Of a stretch of DNA of 64,000 nt, positions 45,070 to 54,447 are shown piece after piece. Source of the DNA: Vibrio sp. AND4 (GTDB lineage Bacteria > Pseudomonadota > Gammaproteobacteria > Enterobacterales > Vibrionaceae); contig NZ_ABGR01000003.1 of the NCBI RefSeq assembly GCF_000171815.1, positions 310,001-374,000 on the forward strand, given 5' to 3'. The translations under genes and the position numbers were made by a program. The notes under the pieces are model-generated. The model was not told the origin of the DNA. It searched no databases and saw only the letters and a list, made by a program, of their open reading frames with translations. The first letter of the stretch is position 1, and every line of letters starts with the position of its first letter.

Positions 45070-46731
45070 TTAAACTGTAAAGCGACCAACCAAGTTGTAA
45101 AGTTCGTTGGCTTTGTGGTTGAGGTTACCACTGCCTGCTCGGTTTTGATTTGCCAGATGCGCTGATTCACTACTTTGTTGAGAGATCACCTCAATGCGTT
45201 GTGAAATTTCTTGCCCAACTTGGCTTTGCTCTTCGGTTGCCGTAGCGATCAGTGTGTTCATGTCCATGATGTTAGCAATCGCGGCTTGGATCTCCTGCAG
45301 CGCAGAGGAGGCGGCGCGAGCTTCTTCCACCGTGGCTTCACCACGCGCTTGGCTTGACCCCATCGCTTTCACCGCGGCATCTGAACCGGACTTCAATTGC
45401 TCAATCATCTGATGGATCTCGCCTGTGCTGTCCTGTGTGCGGCTGGCCAACTTGCGAACCTCGTCGGCAACGACGGCAAACCCCCGACCTTGATCACCTG
45501 CACGCGCCGCTTCGATAGCCGCGTTCAGTGCGAGTAAGTTAGTTTGCTCTGCAATGTCTTGAATCACCTCTAGCGAAGAAGAAATGTTTTGTACATCACT
45601 CTCTAAACGAGAAATTACTGTACTGGCTTCTGAAACCTCTAGAGCAAGAGCTTCAACAGAGTTCGCTGCAGAATCAACTATTTGCTTCGCTTGTTGCGAA
45701 CTTTCGTCGGCGTCTTTAGCTGATTGCGCGGCTTGATTTGCATTGCTTGAAATTTCGTGTGCCGTGGCGGTCATTTCTGTCATTGCAGCGGCGACTTGCT
45801 CGGTTTCTTCACGTTGACCAGAAGCGAGCTTATCCACCTGCGAAGCGCGCTGCGACATGTGGTTGGTTTCTGATACAACTTCTTGACCGACGAAGCTGAC
45901 GTTTTTGATGATGCTTTGTAGGCTCTCGACAAAGGTATTGAAATTACGGCTAAGCTGGGCGAATTCTGGAACGCTGGATTTGTTCATGCGGGCGGTTAAG
46001 TCTGCGTCACCCTGTGCGAAAGAGTGAATCGATACATCAAACTGCTCAATAGGCCTCATGATGCTGCGATTAACAAATACGGCGAAGATCGCCACGACAG
46101 CAGTAATTAAAAAACAGAACAAAGTGATTGCCGTCAGGGTGGTGTTCAGTGCTTGGTGCGCCGCATCTTCCATATTTGCTGCGATAGCGTCGATATCATC
46201 AGTGTAAAAACCTGTACCCAATATTACATCCCACTCCGGGATAAAGACTGAGTAGCTCAGTTTCGGCAATGCTTTAGTTTGGCCGAGTTTTGGGAAGTAA
46301 TACGTAGTGAACTCACCAGTCTTGGCATTTTTAAGTAAATCCTGAATCAGGTAATTGCCTTGTTTATCCTGCAAATTAAAGAAGTTCTTGCCGACGCCTT
46401 TGGTGTTTTTCCCAGTCACGACACGAACGCCTTTTGAATCGTAGCCAAAAATGTAACCGGTCTGACCAAACTCAAGCTGCTGTAAGATGGGTAATGCTTC
46501 TTCAAACGACGCGTTTTGTGCGATTAGCGGCTCAATAGCGGAGCGCGCCAACTGGACATAGTTTTTGAGCTCGGCCTTTTTCATTGACATCATTTGGCTT
46601 CGAGTCTGCTCAATTTCTTGCTGATTGTAGGCGGTGGTTTTTAGATAGGTGAACCACATCATCCCTATTGCCATGGTTAAAATGGGAATGATTGATAGGA
46701 TATATAGTCTTTTTCTGATCGTCAGGTTCAT
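45070..46731 (-). CDS. Methyl-accepting chemotaxis protein with a Cache sensor
   Basis: The start at 46731 ([13 protein letters not shown]) follows AAGGACGTCACT and gives 553 residues; an earlier in-frame ATG has no site. There is a first membrane helix (about 9-30), a periplasmic single-Cache domain (about 35-190, with [16 protein letters not shown] and the [16 protein letters not shown] segment), a second helix (about 198-220), HAMP and the long signalling coiled coil. The tip reads [21 protein letters not shown], with the family-wide [20 protein letters not shown]. No pentapeptide for CheR/CheB binding is seen at the C-terminus. Small carboxylates are the usual ligands of such sensors. Confidence 0.94.
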   Translation of the reverse strand: MNLTIRKRLYILSIIPILTMAIGMMWFTYLKTTAYNQQEIEQTRSQMMSMKKAELKNYVQLARSAIEPLIAQNASFEEALPILQQLEFGQTGYIFGYDSKGVRVVTGKNTKGVGKNFFNLQDKQGNYLIQDLLKNAKTGEFTTYYFPKLGQTKALPKLSYSVFIPEWDVILGTGFYTDDIDAIAANMEDAAHQALNTTLTAITLFCFLITAVVAIFAVFVNRSIMRPIEQFDVSIHSFAQGDADLTARMNKSSVPEFAQLSRNFNTFVESLQSIIKNVSFVGQEVVSETNHMSQRASQVDKLASGQREETEQVAAAMTEMTATAHEISSNANQAAQSAKDADESSQQAKQIVDSAANSVEALALEVSEASTVISRLESDVQNISSSLEVIQDIAEQTNLLALNAAIEAARAGDQGRGFAVVADEVRKLASRTQDSTGEIHQMIEQLKSGSDAAVKAMGSSQARGEATVEEARAASSALQEIQAAIANIMDMNTLIATATEEQSQVGQEISQRIEVISQQSSESAHLANQNRAGSGNLNHKANELYNLVGRFTV

Positions 46732-46902
46732 AGTGACGTCCTTATCTCGGCGCATTATAAAACAGAGCAAATCATTAAATTTGCTCGATAAATGTGTTAG
46801 TCCTTGTTGTTGTACTTAGAGATTAACCGAGATGCGCGATCAGAAATACAGGTAGTTTATAAATCTAGACTAAGGTCGTAGCATTTCAAAGCAGGATCAC
46901 AT

Positions 46903-47289
46903 TTAACGTGAACAAGAACGGCTATTGCAACGTGAAATGCCCGTTAGCCAATAGGATATGCGATATCGATTCTTGGCGAATTTAAGATAAAGCCAGTCGG
47001 CAAGAGGTTTGACTATGCGCCAACGCAGCGGAGCGTATAGCCAACCGCGGCCGACCAGTTGCCACGCTCGATGAGTAACATCTAGCCCGAGCAGGACTTC
47101 ACCTCTCTCGTTTAGGGCATGCAAAATTGTATTGGCTTGCTCTGCATCTATCTGTGGGTAACCAGAAAATGTGTCGCTGTAGATGTCGATGGTTTTGATT
47201 TGCTGTTTCGTATCACGCAACTTTAGTGCTTGCATCTCTTTCGCGCACAAAGGGCAGGTGCCATCGTAAAACACGGTGAGTTTGGTCAT
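46903..47289 (-). CDS. DCC family thiol-disulfide oxidoreductase-like protein (DUF393)
   Basis: The 128-residue protein begins with the family motif FYDGTCPLCAKEM, a thioredoxin-like CPLC motif near residues 13-16. It also shows LRDTKQQIKTIDIYSD and the GWLYAPLRWR segment, with the second motif of the family replaced in part. The C-terminus is unusually Cys- and Arg-rich (SRCNSRSCSR). The function of DCC proteins is not settled. The gene lies alone between the chemoreceptor and a 700-base gap. Confidence 0.85.
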   Translation of the reverse strand: MTKLTVFYDGTCPLCAKEMQALKLRDTKQQIKTIDIYSDTFSGYPQIDAEQANTILHALNERGEVLLGLDVTHRAWQLVGRGWLYAPLRWRIVKPLADWLYLKFAKNRYRISYWLTGISRCNSRSCSR

Positions 47290-48015
47290 GTTTAGTTCCG
47301 CTGTCTGCTTTTTTACTCTCTTACGCGATCATTTTTCCTTTAGTTCATCACTTTGCAGGTTATGCCGCCAAATATTATGGATCAAGCCAAACTTGAGGTG
47401 CTCCGCATTTTTATTTATTGTGGTTATGTTGAGTGATGTATACATTTGTTGTAAGTATAAAAGTGGCGAATGGCATTGAAATGAGGAGAATTTTCAGCGA
47501 TATGTTATAATCTTGCTTCGTTGTAACGAAAACTCCTGTTGCAAGCTTGAGAATCTTCCGGGATTCAGCTCATTGCAAACATAATGAATCAGAGCTTTTG
47601 AGCTAGGATTGGAGTGAGAGCGCCAGTTCGGTGTTCTATTCGTTATAATGGAAAGGAGCTTTGTTCGATAGTGATGTACACTTTCTGTGTAAGTAATGGA
47701 GCCCGACAGTGGTCCAGAAAGTGTTATCTGATAAATACTCACAAAACGATATCCAGTTCCTGCTGGCATTCATTTATGTCTGCTTATGTAGAGGATAAGA
47801 GGGAGCTTAATCGGCTCTTTTTACATTTTAGGGCTTGCGAATGGCGCGTAAATTAGAACATCGCTTGACGACCGCCCCTCAAACTAGCCTAGGGCGCATT
47901 TTATACAACCTTTTGAGTATTTTTGAAAAATATAGTGAGATAATTTGCTATTGAGCGAAGGTTAAACTAACACTCATCATTACGGAGGATGAAGAGTATA
48001 ATAATAAGAGGCGAT
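47290..48015. promoter_or_regulatory. Long intergenic region before gltS
   Basis: This 726-base gap has no credible coding frame. TATAAT-like boxes occur near 47503 and 47644, and a weak hairpin followed by TTTTT lies near 47806-47822 (GGGAGC / GGCTC). A small RNA between about 47650 and 47825 is conceivable but not supported further. The gltS leader follows. Confidence 0.4.
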
Positions 48016-49251
48016 ATGAATCATTTAATATCTGTAGGTGCACTGGAGTCTTTTTTGGTCGCGATCAGTGTGCTTTTCCTGGGGCATTTCATAAATGCTA
48101 AGTTGCCGATCTTAAAGAAATTCAACATACCTGAGCCGATTGTAGGAGGCCTAATCGTCGCCTGCATCATCACTGCTCTTCATTTTAACGGCGTCGATTT
48201 ACAGTTCGATTTACCGTTGCAAAACACATTCATGCTGATGTTTTTCGCTACCGTTGGTTTGGCTGCAAACTATACACAGTTAATGAAAGGTGGGGCGAAG
48301 GTTTTCATCTTCTTAGCTGTCGCGTCGTTCTACATTATTATTCAAAATGGTATCGGTGTTTCAATGGCGGCAGCATTGGGATTGGATCCACTGATGGGGC
48401 TTATTGCAGGTTCAATTACTCTGTCAGGCGGTCACGGTACAGGCGCAGCGTGGTCACAAACTTTCCAAGACGTTTACGGTTTAAACAACGTGTTGGAAAT
48501 CGCGATGGCATCAGCGACATTCGGTTTGATCATCGGTGGTATTATCGGTAGTCCGGTTGCGCAGCGTCTGGTCGAAAAGAACAACATCGAATCTGAGTAT
48601 GGTCCTGGCGGACGAGATGCGAAAACCCATGAGAAATTCCCAGAGTTGGTCACGTACAACGAGTACGAAGAGGATAAAGTGACCGCAAAAAAAGTGGTAG
48701 AGAAACTCTTTTTCTTGTTGATCTGTGTGACAGGAGCTAAGTACGTAGAACAATGGGTGAGCACGTTAGACATCCAATGGCTTATGATTCCTGATTTCGT
48801 TTACGCGTTATTCATCGGTGTGATCATTACTAACTTCTTGGAAGTCACCAAAGTTCGTAAGCTGGATACAGAAACGGTCGATATGTTGGGCACGGTATCA
48901 CTCTCTCTATTCCTGGCAATGGCATTGATGAGTTTGAAACTTTGGAATATCTTCGACTTGGCGATCCCATTTTTGGTCATTCTAGGCGTGCAGTCGGTGG
49001 TGCTCGCTATTTTCACTTATTATGTTACGTTCAAGGTTATGGGCAGTAACTATGATGCTGCGGTTATCTCTGGTGGCCATTGTGGTTTCGGTTTGGGTGC
49101 AACCCCAACCGCGGTGATGAACATGGGGTCAATCGTTAACCGTTTTGGCCCATCGCCACAAGCATTCATGGTTGTACCGATCGTTGGTGCGTTCTTCATC
49201 GACATCGTGAACTTAATCATTCTACAAGGCTACATTTCGTTCCTTGGATAG
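48016..49251 (+). CDS. gltS: Sodium/glutamate symporter GltS
   Basis: GltS imports glutamate with sodium across the inner membrane. The start at 48016 (MNHLISVGALESFLVA) follows AGAGGCG and gives 411 residues, near the E. coli length of 401; an earlier ATG at 47989 directly abuts its GGAGG and is unlikely. Ten or more helices are visible with the two inverted repeats typical of the family, seen as GSITLSGGHGTGAAW near 135-150 and ISGGHCGFGLGATPTAVMNM near 350-370. A terminator follows at once, so it is monocistronic. Confidence 0.95.
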   Translation: MNHLISVGALESFLVAISVLFLGHFINAKLPILKKFNIPEPIVGGLIVACIITALHFNGVDLQFDLPLQNTFMLMFFATVGLAANYTQLMKGGAKVFIFLAVASFYIIIQNGIGVSMAAALGLDPLMGLIAGSITLSGGHGTGAAWSQTFQDVYGLNNVLEIAMASATFGLIIGGIIGSPVAQRLVEKNNIESEYGPGGRDAKTHEKFPELVTYNEYEEDKVTAKKVVEKLFFLLICVTGAKYVEQWVSTLDIQWLMIPDFVYALFIGVIITNFLEVTKVRKLDTETVDMLGTVSLSLFLAMALMSLKLWNIFDLAIPFLVILGVQSVVLAIFTYYVTFKVMGSNYDAAVISGGHCGFGLGATPTAVMNMGSIVNRFGPSPQAFMVVPIVGAFFIDIVNLIILQGYISFLG

Positions 49252-49273
49252 ATTGGTAAAAATGACTTATGGA

Positions 49274-49300
49274 GGCCACAGTTTATCTGTGGCCTTTTTT
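49274..49300 (+). terminator. Terminator of gltS
   Basis: A 7-bp perfect stem GGCCACA / TGTGGCC with a seven-base loop and six T. Confidence 0.92.
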
Positions 49301-49377
49301 GTATTTATTGATGAATCGATCGGATTGAAAAATATTTATATATTAAAGCATTGAATAATAAAGAAATACACCACCTT

Positions 49378-49391
49378 ACCTACCAGTAGGT
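49378..49391. promoter_or_regulatory. TetR-type operator 1
   Basis: ACCTACCAGTAGGT, a palindromic motif of the form ACCTA-N4-TAGGT, lies upstream of the SDR gene. Four more copies occur near the TetR gene and its neighbours. Confidence 0.82.
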
Positions 49392-49446
49392 AGATAAGGT
49401 GGTTGACGTAAAAATAATATGACCTTAGAGTAACAATCACTGATGA

Positions 49447-49477
49447 GGAGCTGGGTTCCAACCCCCTCCTTTTTTTA
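49447..49477 (+). terminator. Terminator-like hairpin in the SDR leader
   Basis: The compound stem GGAG...GGGTT / AACCC...CTCC is followed by a run of seven or more T. It stands between operator 1 and operator 2, upstream of the SDR start, so it may be an attenuator or the end of a short RNA. Confidence 0.75.
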
Positions 49478-49491
49478 TGAAAATATAACCT

Positions 49492-49505
49492 ACCAACCAA
49501 TAGGT
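49492..49505. promoter_or_regulatory. TetR-type operator 2
   Basis: ACCAACCAATAGGT, a one-base variant of the ACCTA-N4-TAGGT motif, ends 23 bases before the SDR start codon. Confidence 0.75.
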
Positions 49506-49528
49506 AGATTAATTAAAGGAAACATATT

Positions 49529-50299
49529 ATGTTCAACACATCTTCAATTGCACTTATCGTAGGCGGTTCATCAGGTATGGGTAAAGCAACAGCAGAACGA
49601 CTTCTGCAAGCGGGTGTGCCTGTCATGATTCTCTCTCATGATAAAAATAACCTCGCCCAAGCAAAGTTGGACTTAGAGGCTGTGACCCAAGGTCAGGTAG
49701 AAACGGCTCAAGTGGATTTATATGACCCAAGCGCAGTTAAGGGGTTTATCGAACAGTTAAATGCTGAAAAACGTCATATTGGTTACTTAGTGAATGCTGC
49801 GGGATTCTTTAAGCCAGTTGATTTCCTTGACCATTCAGAGCGTGATTACGACCTTCAACTAGACATGAACCGCGCGTTTTTCTTCATCACTCAGGCCGTG
49901 GCGAAAAACATGAAAGAACACGGTGGCGGTGCGATAGTCAATATCGGCTCTATGTGGGCTCACCAAGCAATTAAAGCAACGCCATCATCAGCGTACTCAA
50001 TGCAAAAAGCGGGTCTTCATGCTCTGACGAAAAACCTAGCAATCGAACTTGGTGATCACGGCGTACGCGTAAATGCTGTAGCACCAGCTGTTGTGATGTC
50101 GACGATTTACAAGTCATTTATCGCGGAAGAGGAAATCGAATCAGCACTACAAGGCTTCAATGACTTCCACCCAATCGGTCGTATCGGTTCAACAGAAGAT
50201 GTGGCTGACGCGATTGAGTACTTGCTATCAGACAAATCATCTTGGGTCACTGGTACCGTGCTTGACGTCGACGGCGGCGTAATGGCAGGCCGTAACTAA
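49529..50299 (+). CDS. Short-chain dehydrogenase/reductase
   Basis: The 256-residue enzyme is an NAD(P)-dependent oxidoreductase of the classical SDR type. The cofactor motif GGSSGMGKA lies at about 12-20, NAAG at about 89-92, the catalytic Ser in NIGSMW and the Tyr-Lys pair in YSMQKAG near 161-166. It ends with the usual GTVLDVDGG. The start follows AAAGGAAACATATT. The substrate is unknown. Two copies of the TetR-type operator lie upstream, which links it to the regulator at 52352. A terminator follows at 50377. Confidence 0.92.
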   Translation: MFNTSSIALIVGGSSGMGKATAERLLQAGVPVMILSHDKNNLAQAKLDLEAVTQGQVETAQVDLYDPSAVKGFIEQLNAEKRHIGYLVNAAGFFKPVDFLDHSERDYDLQLDMNRAFFFITQAVAKNMKEHGGGAIVNIGSMWAHQAIKATPSSAYSMQKAGLHALTKNLAIELGDHGVRVNAVAPAVVMSTIYKSFIAEEEIESALQGFNDFHPIGRIGSTEDVADAIEYLLSDKSSWVTGTVLDVDGGVMAGRN

Positions 50300-50376
50300 A
50301 ACATCACAAAGGAGGCTCCAATATGTTGCATAACTGAAACATTCATCAAAAATCACGCCCACTTTTTCACTGCTTG

Positions 50377-50406
50377 GAGCCTATAATTCGATATGGGCTC
50401 TTTTTT
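50377..50406 (+). terminator. Terminator of the SDR gene
   Basis: GAGCC...GGGCTC with an AT-rich extension of the stem, then TTTTTT. Confidence 0.82.
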
Positions 50407-50437
50407 ATTGAGCGCTACCGAGTGCAAATCATTGTGC

Positions 50438-50956
50438 TCACACACAGTCTTTGACCTTTAATCGATTCTTGTTATCTCGGTTGGTAATCACCTGTTGATG
50501 GTCGTCAATCGTGCCAAGGTTTTTCGCTAGGCGATCATACAAGACAACATTGACCGTTGCCGCCAAGTTCATGCAACCATTAGTAGGGATATACACCACG
50601 TGGTCCGCTTTATCGACAACCTCTTGCGGCAGTGAACCATCTTCTGGGCCAAAGATATACACTGCGTTTTCTGGGTGGGTAAAAAGGGGCAACGCCGTCG
50701 CACCGACGGCCAATTCAACACACACGACTTTTACGTCTTGAGTAAGTTGAGCGGTGAGATCGTCCATTTCGACTAACTCGATACGTTCGTGCGTGTTCTT
50801 GGTATCGGTTCGCAGTTTTACTGCACGATTATAGCGAGCGCCGTTATAGCGAACTTGTGTTGCGTCATAACAACCTGCCGCGCGCATCACCGCGCCCACA
50901 TTGGTTGGATCTTTTGGGTTATACAGTCCAAGAATGACCGTTGACTGTGCTGTCAT
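50438..50956 (-). CDS. SpoU/TrmH-family RNA methyltransferase
   Basis: The 172-residue protein is an S-adenosylmethionine-dependent SPOUT methyltransferase, which usually methylates a ribose 2'-O in tRNA or rRNA. The three family motifs are visible: NVGAVMRAA near 19-27, YIFGPEDGSLP near 98-108 and the trefoil-knot motif CMNLAATVNVVLYD near 127-140. It has no N-terminal L7Ae-like extension. The target nucleotide cannot be assigned. It has no operator of the TetR type and stands alone in reverse orientation. Confidence 0.9.
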   Translation of the reverse strand: MTAQSTVILGLYNPKDPTNVGAVMRAAGCYDATQVRYNGARYNRAVKLRTDTKNTHERIELVEMDDLTAQLTQDVKVVCVELAVGATALPLFTHPENAVYIFGPEDGSLPQEVVDKADHVVYIPTNGCMNLAATVNVVLYDRLAKNLGTIDDHQQVITNRDNKNRLKVKDCV

Positions 50957-51117
50957 TACTTTTGTTCTACTTAATTGTTGTCAAGATAAGAGCGTAATGC
51001 TCGTTGAACGTGTGATTATGGACTTAACGCAGCGGAAGTTCTAATACAATATGCGAGTAGAAGAGAAGTAGAGGTGAGGGAGCGGCTACCTCACCAAGAT
51101 TGAATAATTAGAGCAAT

Positions 51118-52215
51118 TTAACGAGCCGAGAGTTGTTCTATCACACACTCTGCTGCTTCTAATGCGCCCTCAATAAACCCGCCAAACTCCTTTGCCGACT
51201 CTGTTCCCGCAAAGTACATGCCTTGGTGACTCAATTGCTCCAGTGAGGTGTAGAGCCCATAACGAGGATGATGAGTAGGCATGGTGTGATCTTTTTCGAC
51301 CGCGGTATATGTCTCTTTTGACCAGTCCAGCAGTTTCACTTCCGTGACGTTATACGCCTCAGGACCAAAGAGTCTTGCTAGTTGCTCAACTGCCATGGTT
51401 TTCAATTCGGTAGCACCTAACTGGGTGCGAGCTTGAGCATCGTAACCGATAAAACCGAACAGGGCGGCATGGCCATTTTCAGTACTGGCATCATGAATTT
51501 CCACCAATGGACCAACTTGACTGCTTGCATGACCGGACAGTCCGTTTTCACGCCAAAAAGGTTGGTCATAAATGGCGAAGAATTTCGCGTGAGCGGCCAT
51601 CCATGTCGGCGTTTTTTCCAGCGAATGTAGTGCCTTTGATGGAAGGGCTGGCGTAAAGCGGATGTTATTAGCAATCAAGCGGTGAGGGAGTGCAAAGATG
51701 ATGTTTTCACTCTCCAGGGACAGGAGCTCTGCCTGGTGGACAACATCGACGGTATATCCTCGACCTTCAGTATGAGTCACCGCCTTCACTTGATGTTCAT
51801 ATTTGATGTTTTCCGAGTTGAGCAACTTCACCACTCCCGCCACTAATTGCGCCATGCCACCCGATACCCTCATGGACTGAGGAGAAGAGAAGAATTGACT
51901 CGAAACTTGACGAATACCGGCATGCCCGGCTTGTTCGATAAGCATATCGCCCGTTTCGTATTGTTCCACTATCGGTAGTGACAGGTTGTCGACAAGTCTC
52001 ATAACTCTTTGATTCATGCTAGGCCAAAACCAAGATGGGCCGAGATCAAATTGGTCACTTTGACTGTTTGCCGCTAAACTCGCGGAGGAAAGAATTCGCC
52101 CGCCGAGTCTGCTTCTCGCTTCAAGTAGCAAGTAGTTATGTCCTGTTTTCTCTAGGTAAGCTGCAGTGTAGAGACCGCTCAAGCCGCCTCCGACAATAAT
52201 AAAATCGTATTTCAT
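51118..52215 (-). CDS. FAD-dependent amine oxidase (flavin monoamine oxidase family)
   Basis: The 365-residue flavoprotein begins with the dinucleotide-binding motif IIVGGGLSGLYTA (about 6-18) followed by LLEARSRLGGRI (about 30-41), both typical of the monoamine oxidase fold. The C-terminal FAD motif is GMYFAGTESAKEFGGFIEGA near 335-354. It has no signal peptide. Substrates of the family include amines and polyamines. The start lies 23 bases from TetR-type operator 3 and is divergent from the tetR gene, so both promoters share operators 3 and 4. Confidence 0.9.
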   Translation of the reverse strand: MKYDFIIVGGGLSGLYTAAYLEKTGHNYLLLEARSRLGGRILSSASLAANSQSDQFDLGPSWFWPSMNQRVMRLVDNLSLPIVEQYETGDMLIEQAGHAGIRQVSSQFFSSPQSMRVSGGMAQLVAGVVKLLNSENIKYEHQVKAVTHTEGRGYTVDVVHQAELLSLESENIIFALPHRLIANNIRFTPALPSKALHSLEKTPTWMAAHAKFFAIYDQPFWRENGLSGHASSQVGPLVEIHDASTENGHAALFGFIGYDAQARTQLGATELKTMAVEQLARLFGPEAYNVTEVKLLDWSKETYTAVEKDHTMPTHHPRYGLYTSLEQLSHQGMYFAGTESAKEFGGFIEGALEAAECVIEQLSAR

Positions 52216-52237
52216 GATTTGCCTTTAATGTTTAATT

Positions 52238-52251
52238 ATCTACTGGTAGGT
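52238..52251. promoter_or_regulatory. TetR-type operator 3
   Basis: ATCTACTGGTAGGT lies in the divergent promoter between the amine oxidase and tetR genes. Confidence 0.82.
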
Positions 52252-52281
52252 AGATTAAATCTTTTTTGAAGATGAGACAAT

Positions 52282-52295
52282 ACCTATCAGTAGGT
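52282..52295. promoter_or_regulatory. TetR-type operator 4
   Basis: ACCTATCAGTAGGT lies 44 bases from operator 3 and 57 bases before the tetR start, consistent with autoregulation. Confidence 0.82.
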
Positions 52296-52351
52296 AGACA
52301 GCTACCCAAGAGCGTGTTATCTTCTGCAAAAATGTTGAAGGTGGAAGCCAC

Positions 52352-52921
52352 ATGAGAGAACTTAGCCCGACGGCTGCAAAGATTGCTGACCTTGCTGAAA
52401 GCTACATCCAAAGCCGAGGCTTTAATGGTTTTAGCTTTCGTGATATCCAAAATGAGCTGGGTATTAAGACCGCGAGCATTCACTACCATTTCAAAACCAA
52501 GCAGGATTTGGCCGAAACGGTGTTTGAGCGTTATCTTGCCAACTATGAATTGGTACTCATTCAAATCGACAGTCAATCGAGCAATGCTGAGGAAAAAGTC
52601 GCAGCACTGGCTGACCTATTTATAGGAGTACGTGAGCAAGATAAGCTGTGTTTGTGTGGTATGTATGCCTCTGACTTTTACTCTCTGGCCGATGGTTTAG
52701 AAGGGTTGTTGTCGCGCTTTGTGCAAACGAATGAACAATGGTTACAAAAAATCATCGATCAAGGCGTGGACAGCGGAGAATTTGATTTGCCAATGGACTC
52801 ATCACAAGCTGCGAGGCTGATTTTTGTGGCACTGGAAGGCAGTATGCTGCTTTCTCAGTTCAAAGATGCGGATTATATTCGCAGCGTGAAGGCAAGTTGC
52901 CTCGCATTACTTAAGCGCTAA
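52352..52921 (+). CDS. TetR/AcrR-family transcriptional regulator
   Basis: The 189-residue protein has an N-terminal TetR helix-turn-helix at about 8-55 (FRDIQNELGIKTASIHYHFK, then TKQDLAETVFERY), followed by a helical ligand domain. The start ATG follows GAAGGTGGAAGCC. The presence of one palindromic motif upstream of this gene, of the divergent amine oxidase, of the downstream TPR gene and of the SDR gene suggests that it is the repressor of all four. The inducer is unknown, but the enzymes suggest an amine, aldehyde or alcohol. Confidence 0.92.
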   Translation: MRELSPTAAKIADLAESYIQSRGFNGFSFRDIQNELGIKTASIHYHFKTKQDLAETVFERYLANYELVLIQIDSQSSNAEEKVAALADLFIGVREQDKLCLCGMYASDFYSLADGLEGLLSRFVQTNEQWLQKIIDQGVDSGEFDLPMDSSQAARLIFVALEGSMLLSQFKDADYIRSVKASCLALLKR

Positions 52922-52976
52922 TATTTCCATAATACTGCCCGCGACAAGTGCGGGTAGTATTTTAGATATAGTAACT

Positions 52977-52990
52977 ATCTATTAGTAGGT
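52977..52990. promoter_or_regulatory. TetR-type operator 5
   Basis: ATCTATTAGTAGGT ends only five bases before the start codon of the TPR gene, where a bound repressor would block transcription or ribosome access. Confidence 0.78.
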
Positions 52991-52995
52991 ATTTA

Positions 52996-54357
52996 ATGAT
53001 TGACGATATAAGATCGCTAGAGATGAACGGCATCGATGCCGCAGGCGCAGATCAATTCGAACAGATCCTCGAAGACACATTGACTTTTCTTCCAAGTGCA
53101 ATGAGCGATCTTGAACAACTGCTACAGCTCTATCCGGACTTTATGATGGGATGGATTTTTAAGGCGTACAGCCATGCGAGTGATGGGCGTCGTTCAACTT
53201 TACCCATCGTGGCTAAAATGGCTACGCAATTGGATAAGTTCGTACCATCGGCCAGCAAACGTGAAGCGCTGCACCTGCATGCGCTTAAGCAGTGGAGTCA
53301 GAATAATTTAAAGGCAGCTTTGGATACGTGGCAGCATATTTTGAGCCTTTGGCCTTTGGATATTATTGCGTATCGCCAATTTACCGGACAAGCATTTTGG
53401 TTTGGTCAAAAGCAGCGAGCACTGCACGTTTCTTTGCAAGTTTTACCCTACTGGGATGAGCAGGTGCCTGGGTATTGGATGTTTGCCGCCGCTCATGCCT
53501 TTGCACTCGAAGAGGCGGGGGAATATGAATTGGCCGAAGCATTTGCGCGCCAAACGTTAGGGTTGAACCATCAAGACCTAATCGCCAAGCATACGATGGC
53601 TCATATTTTTGAGATGCAAGGCGAGGCGAAAGAGGGCATCGAGTTCTTGCAAGGTCATGCGAGTACATTTGCGAATCACAATGCCTTTCGAGGTCATCTT
53701 TGGTGGCACCTGGCGTTATTTCATCTTGAACAAGGAAACATTGAGCGCGCCTTGGCTTTGTTTGATCAGCACATCTATCCTGCAGAGTCATCGATATACC
53801 TTGATATTCAAAACGCAGCTTCGTTGCTGGCTCGCTTGGAGTTTATGGGGGCTGATGTCGGAGAGCGTTGGCATCGATTGAGTGCCGGAGCACTAGAGAT
53901 TTCGGCCGACAGCACCATCATGTTTACCGAAATTCATAATGCCATGGTGTTAGCGAAAACCGATCATCATGACCAGTTAGATGCCAATATAGCGCAAATT
54001 ATCAGTTCGCCATTACAAACTCAGGAAGTGGAGTTTATGACCGGCAGCAAGTTGATGCAGGCCATCAAGGCGTACCACAGCTCGAACTACCGTCATTGCA
54101 TTGAGTTGTTCGATCAGGCGAGAGATGTGCACAGTAAGCTCGGAGGGAGTCACGCGCAGCAAGATGTGATTTTACAATACTTGCTTATGGCTCATGCACA
54201 TTTGCAGCAATGGGAACATGTGGTGTGTTTGTTGAAAAATCGCTATATTGCAAGGGCACAAAAATTGCCCTCAGAGCAGATAAAGCAAAAGCTGGCTCAG
54301 TTCGATGAAGTGAAAAACATCGACGCTCTGCTGCCTAGCTTAGTCAAAGTGGTTTAG
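52996..54357 (+). CDS. TTC38-like tetratricopeptide protein
   Basis: The 453-residue protein is made of helical tetratricopeptide repeats of the TTC38 type, as judged by EEAGEYELAEAFARQTLGLN, HTMAHIFEMQGEAKEGIEFL and the FRGHLWWHLALFHLEQGNIE motif near 232-252. It has no signal peptide. The molecular role of this family in bacteria is unclear. Its ATG lies 74 bases after the tetR stop, just behind operator 5, and it is the last gene before a bidirectional terminator. It is probably a member of the TetR regulon. Confidence 0.82.
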   Translation: MIDDIRSLEMNGIDAAGADQFEQILEDTLTFLPSAMSDLEQLLQLYPDFMMGWIFKAYSHASDGRRSTLPIVAKMATQLDKFVPSASKREALHLHALKQWSQNNLKAALDTWQHILSLWPLDIIAYRQFTGQAFWFGQKQRALHVSLQVLPYWDEQVPGYWMFAAAHAFALEEAGEYELAEAFARQTLGLNHQDLIAKHTMAHIFEMQGEAKEGIEFLQGHASTFANHNAFRGHLWWHLALFHLEQGNIERALALFDQHIYPAESSIYLDIQNAASLLARLEFMGADVGERWHRLSAGALEISADSTIMFTEIHNAMVLAKTDHHDQLDANIAQIISSPLQTQEVEFMTGSKLMQAIKAYHSSNYRHCIELFDQARDVHSKLGGSHAQQDVILQYLLMAHAHLQQWEHVVCLLKNRYIARAQKLPSEQIKQKLAQFDEVKNIDALLPSLVKVV

Positions 54358-54402
54358 CGCAAATGCTGCCTGGGTGCGGCAATAAAATGGGGTCGGAAAT
54401 AA

Positions 54403-54428
54403 AAAAGCGAGGAAAGTACCTCGCTTTT
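54403..54428. terminator. Bidirectional terminator between the TPR and ABC permease genes
   Basis: A 10-bp stem AAAAGCGAGG / CCTCGCTTTT with a six-base loop serves both converging genes. Confidence 0.92.
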
Positions 54429-54447
54429 GATGGGTTTGTTTTGCTTG

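Noticed and set aside
47614..47856. 80-codon frame and a weak hairpin upstream of gltS
   Set aside because: No site, no protein-like composition, and the hairpin is too weak to call a small RNA.
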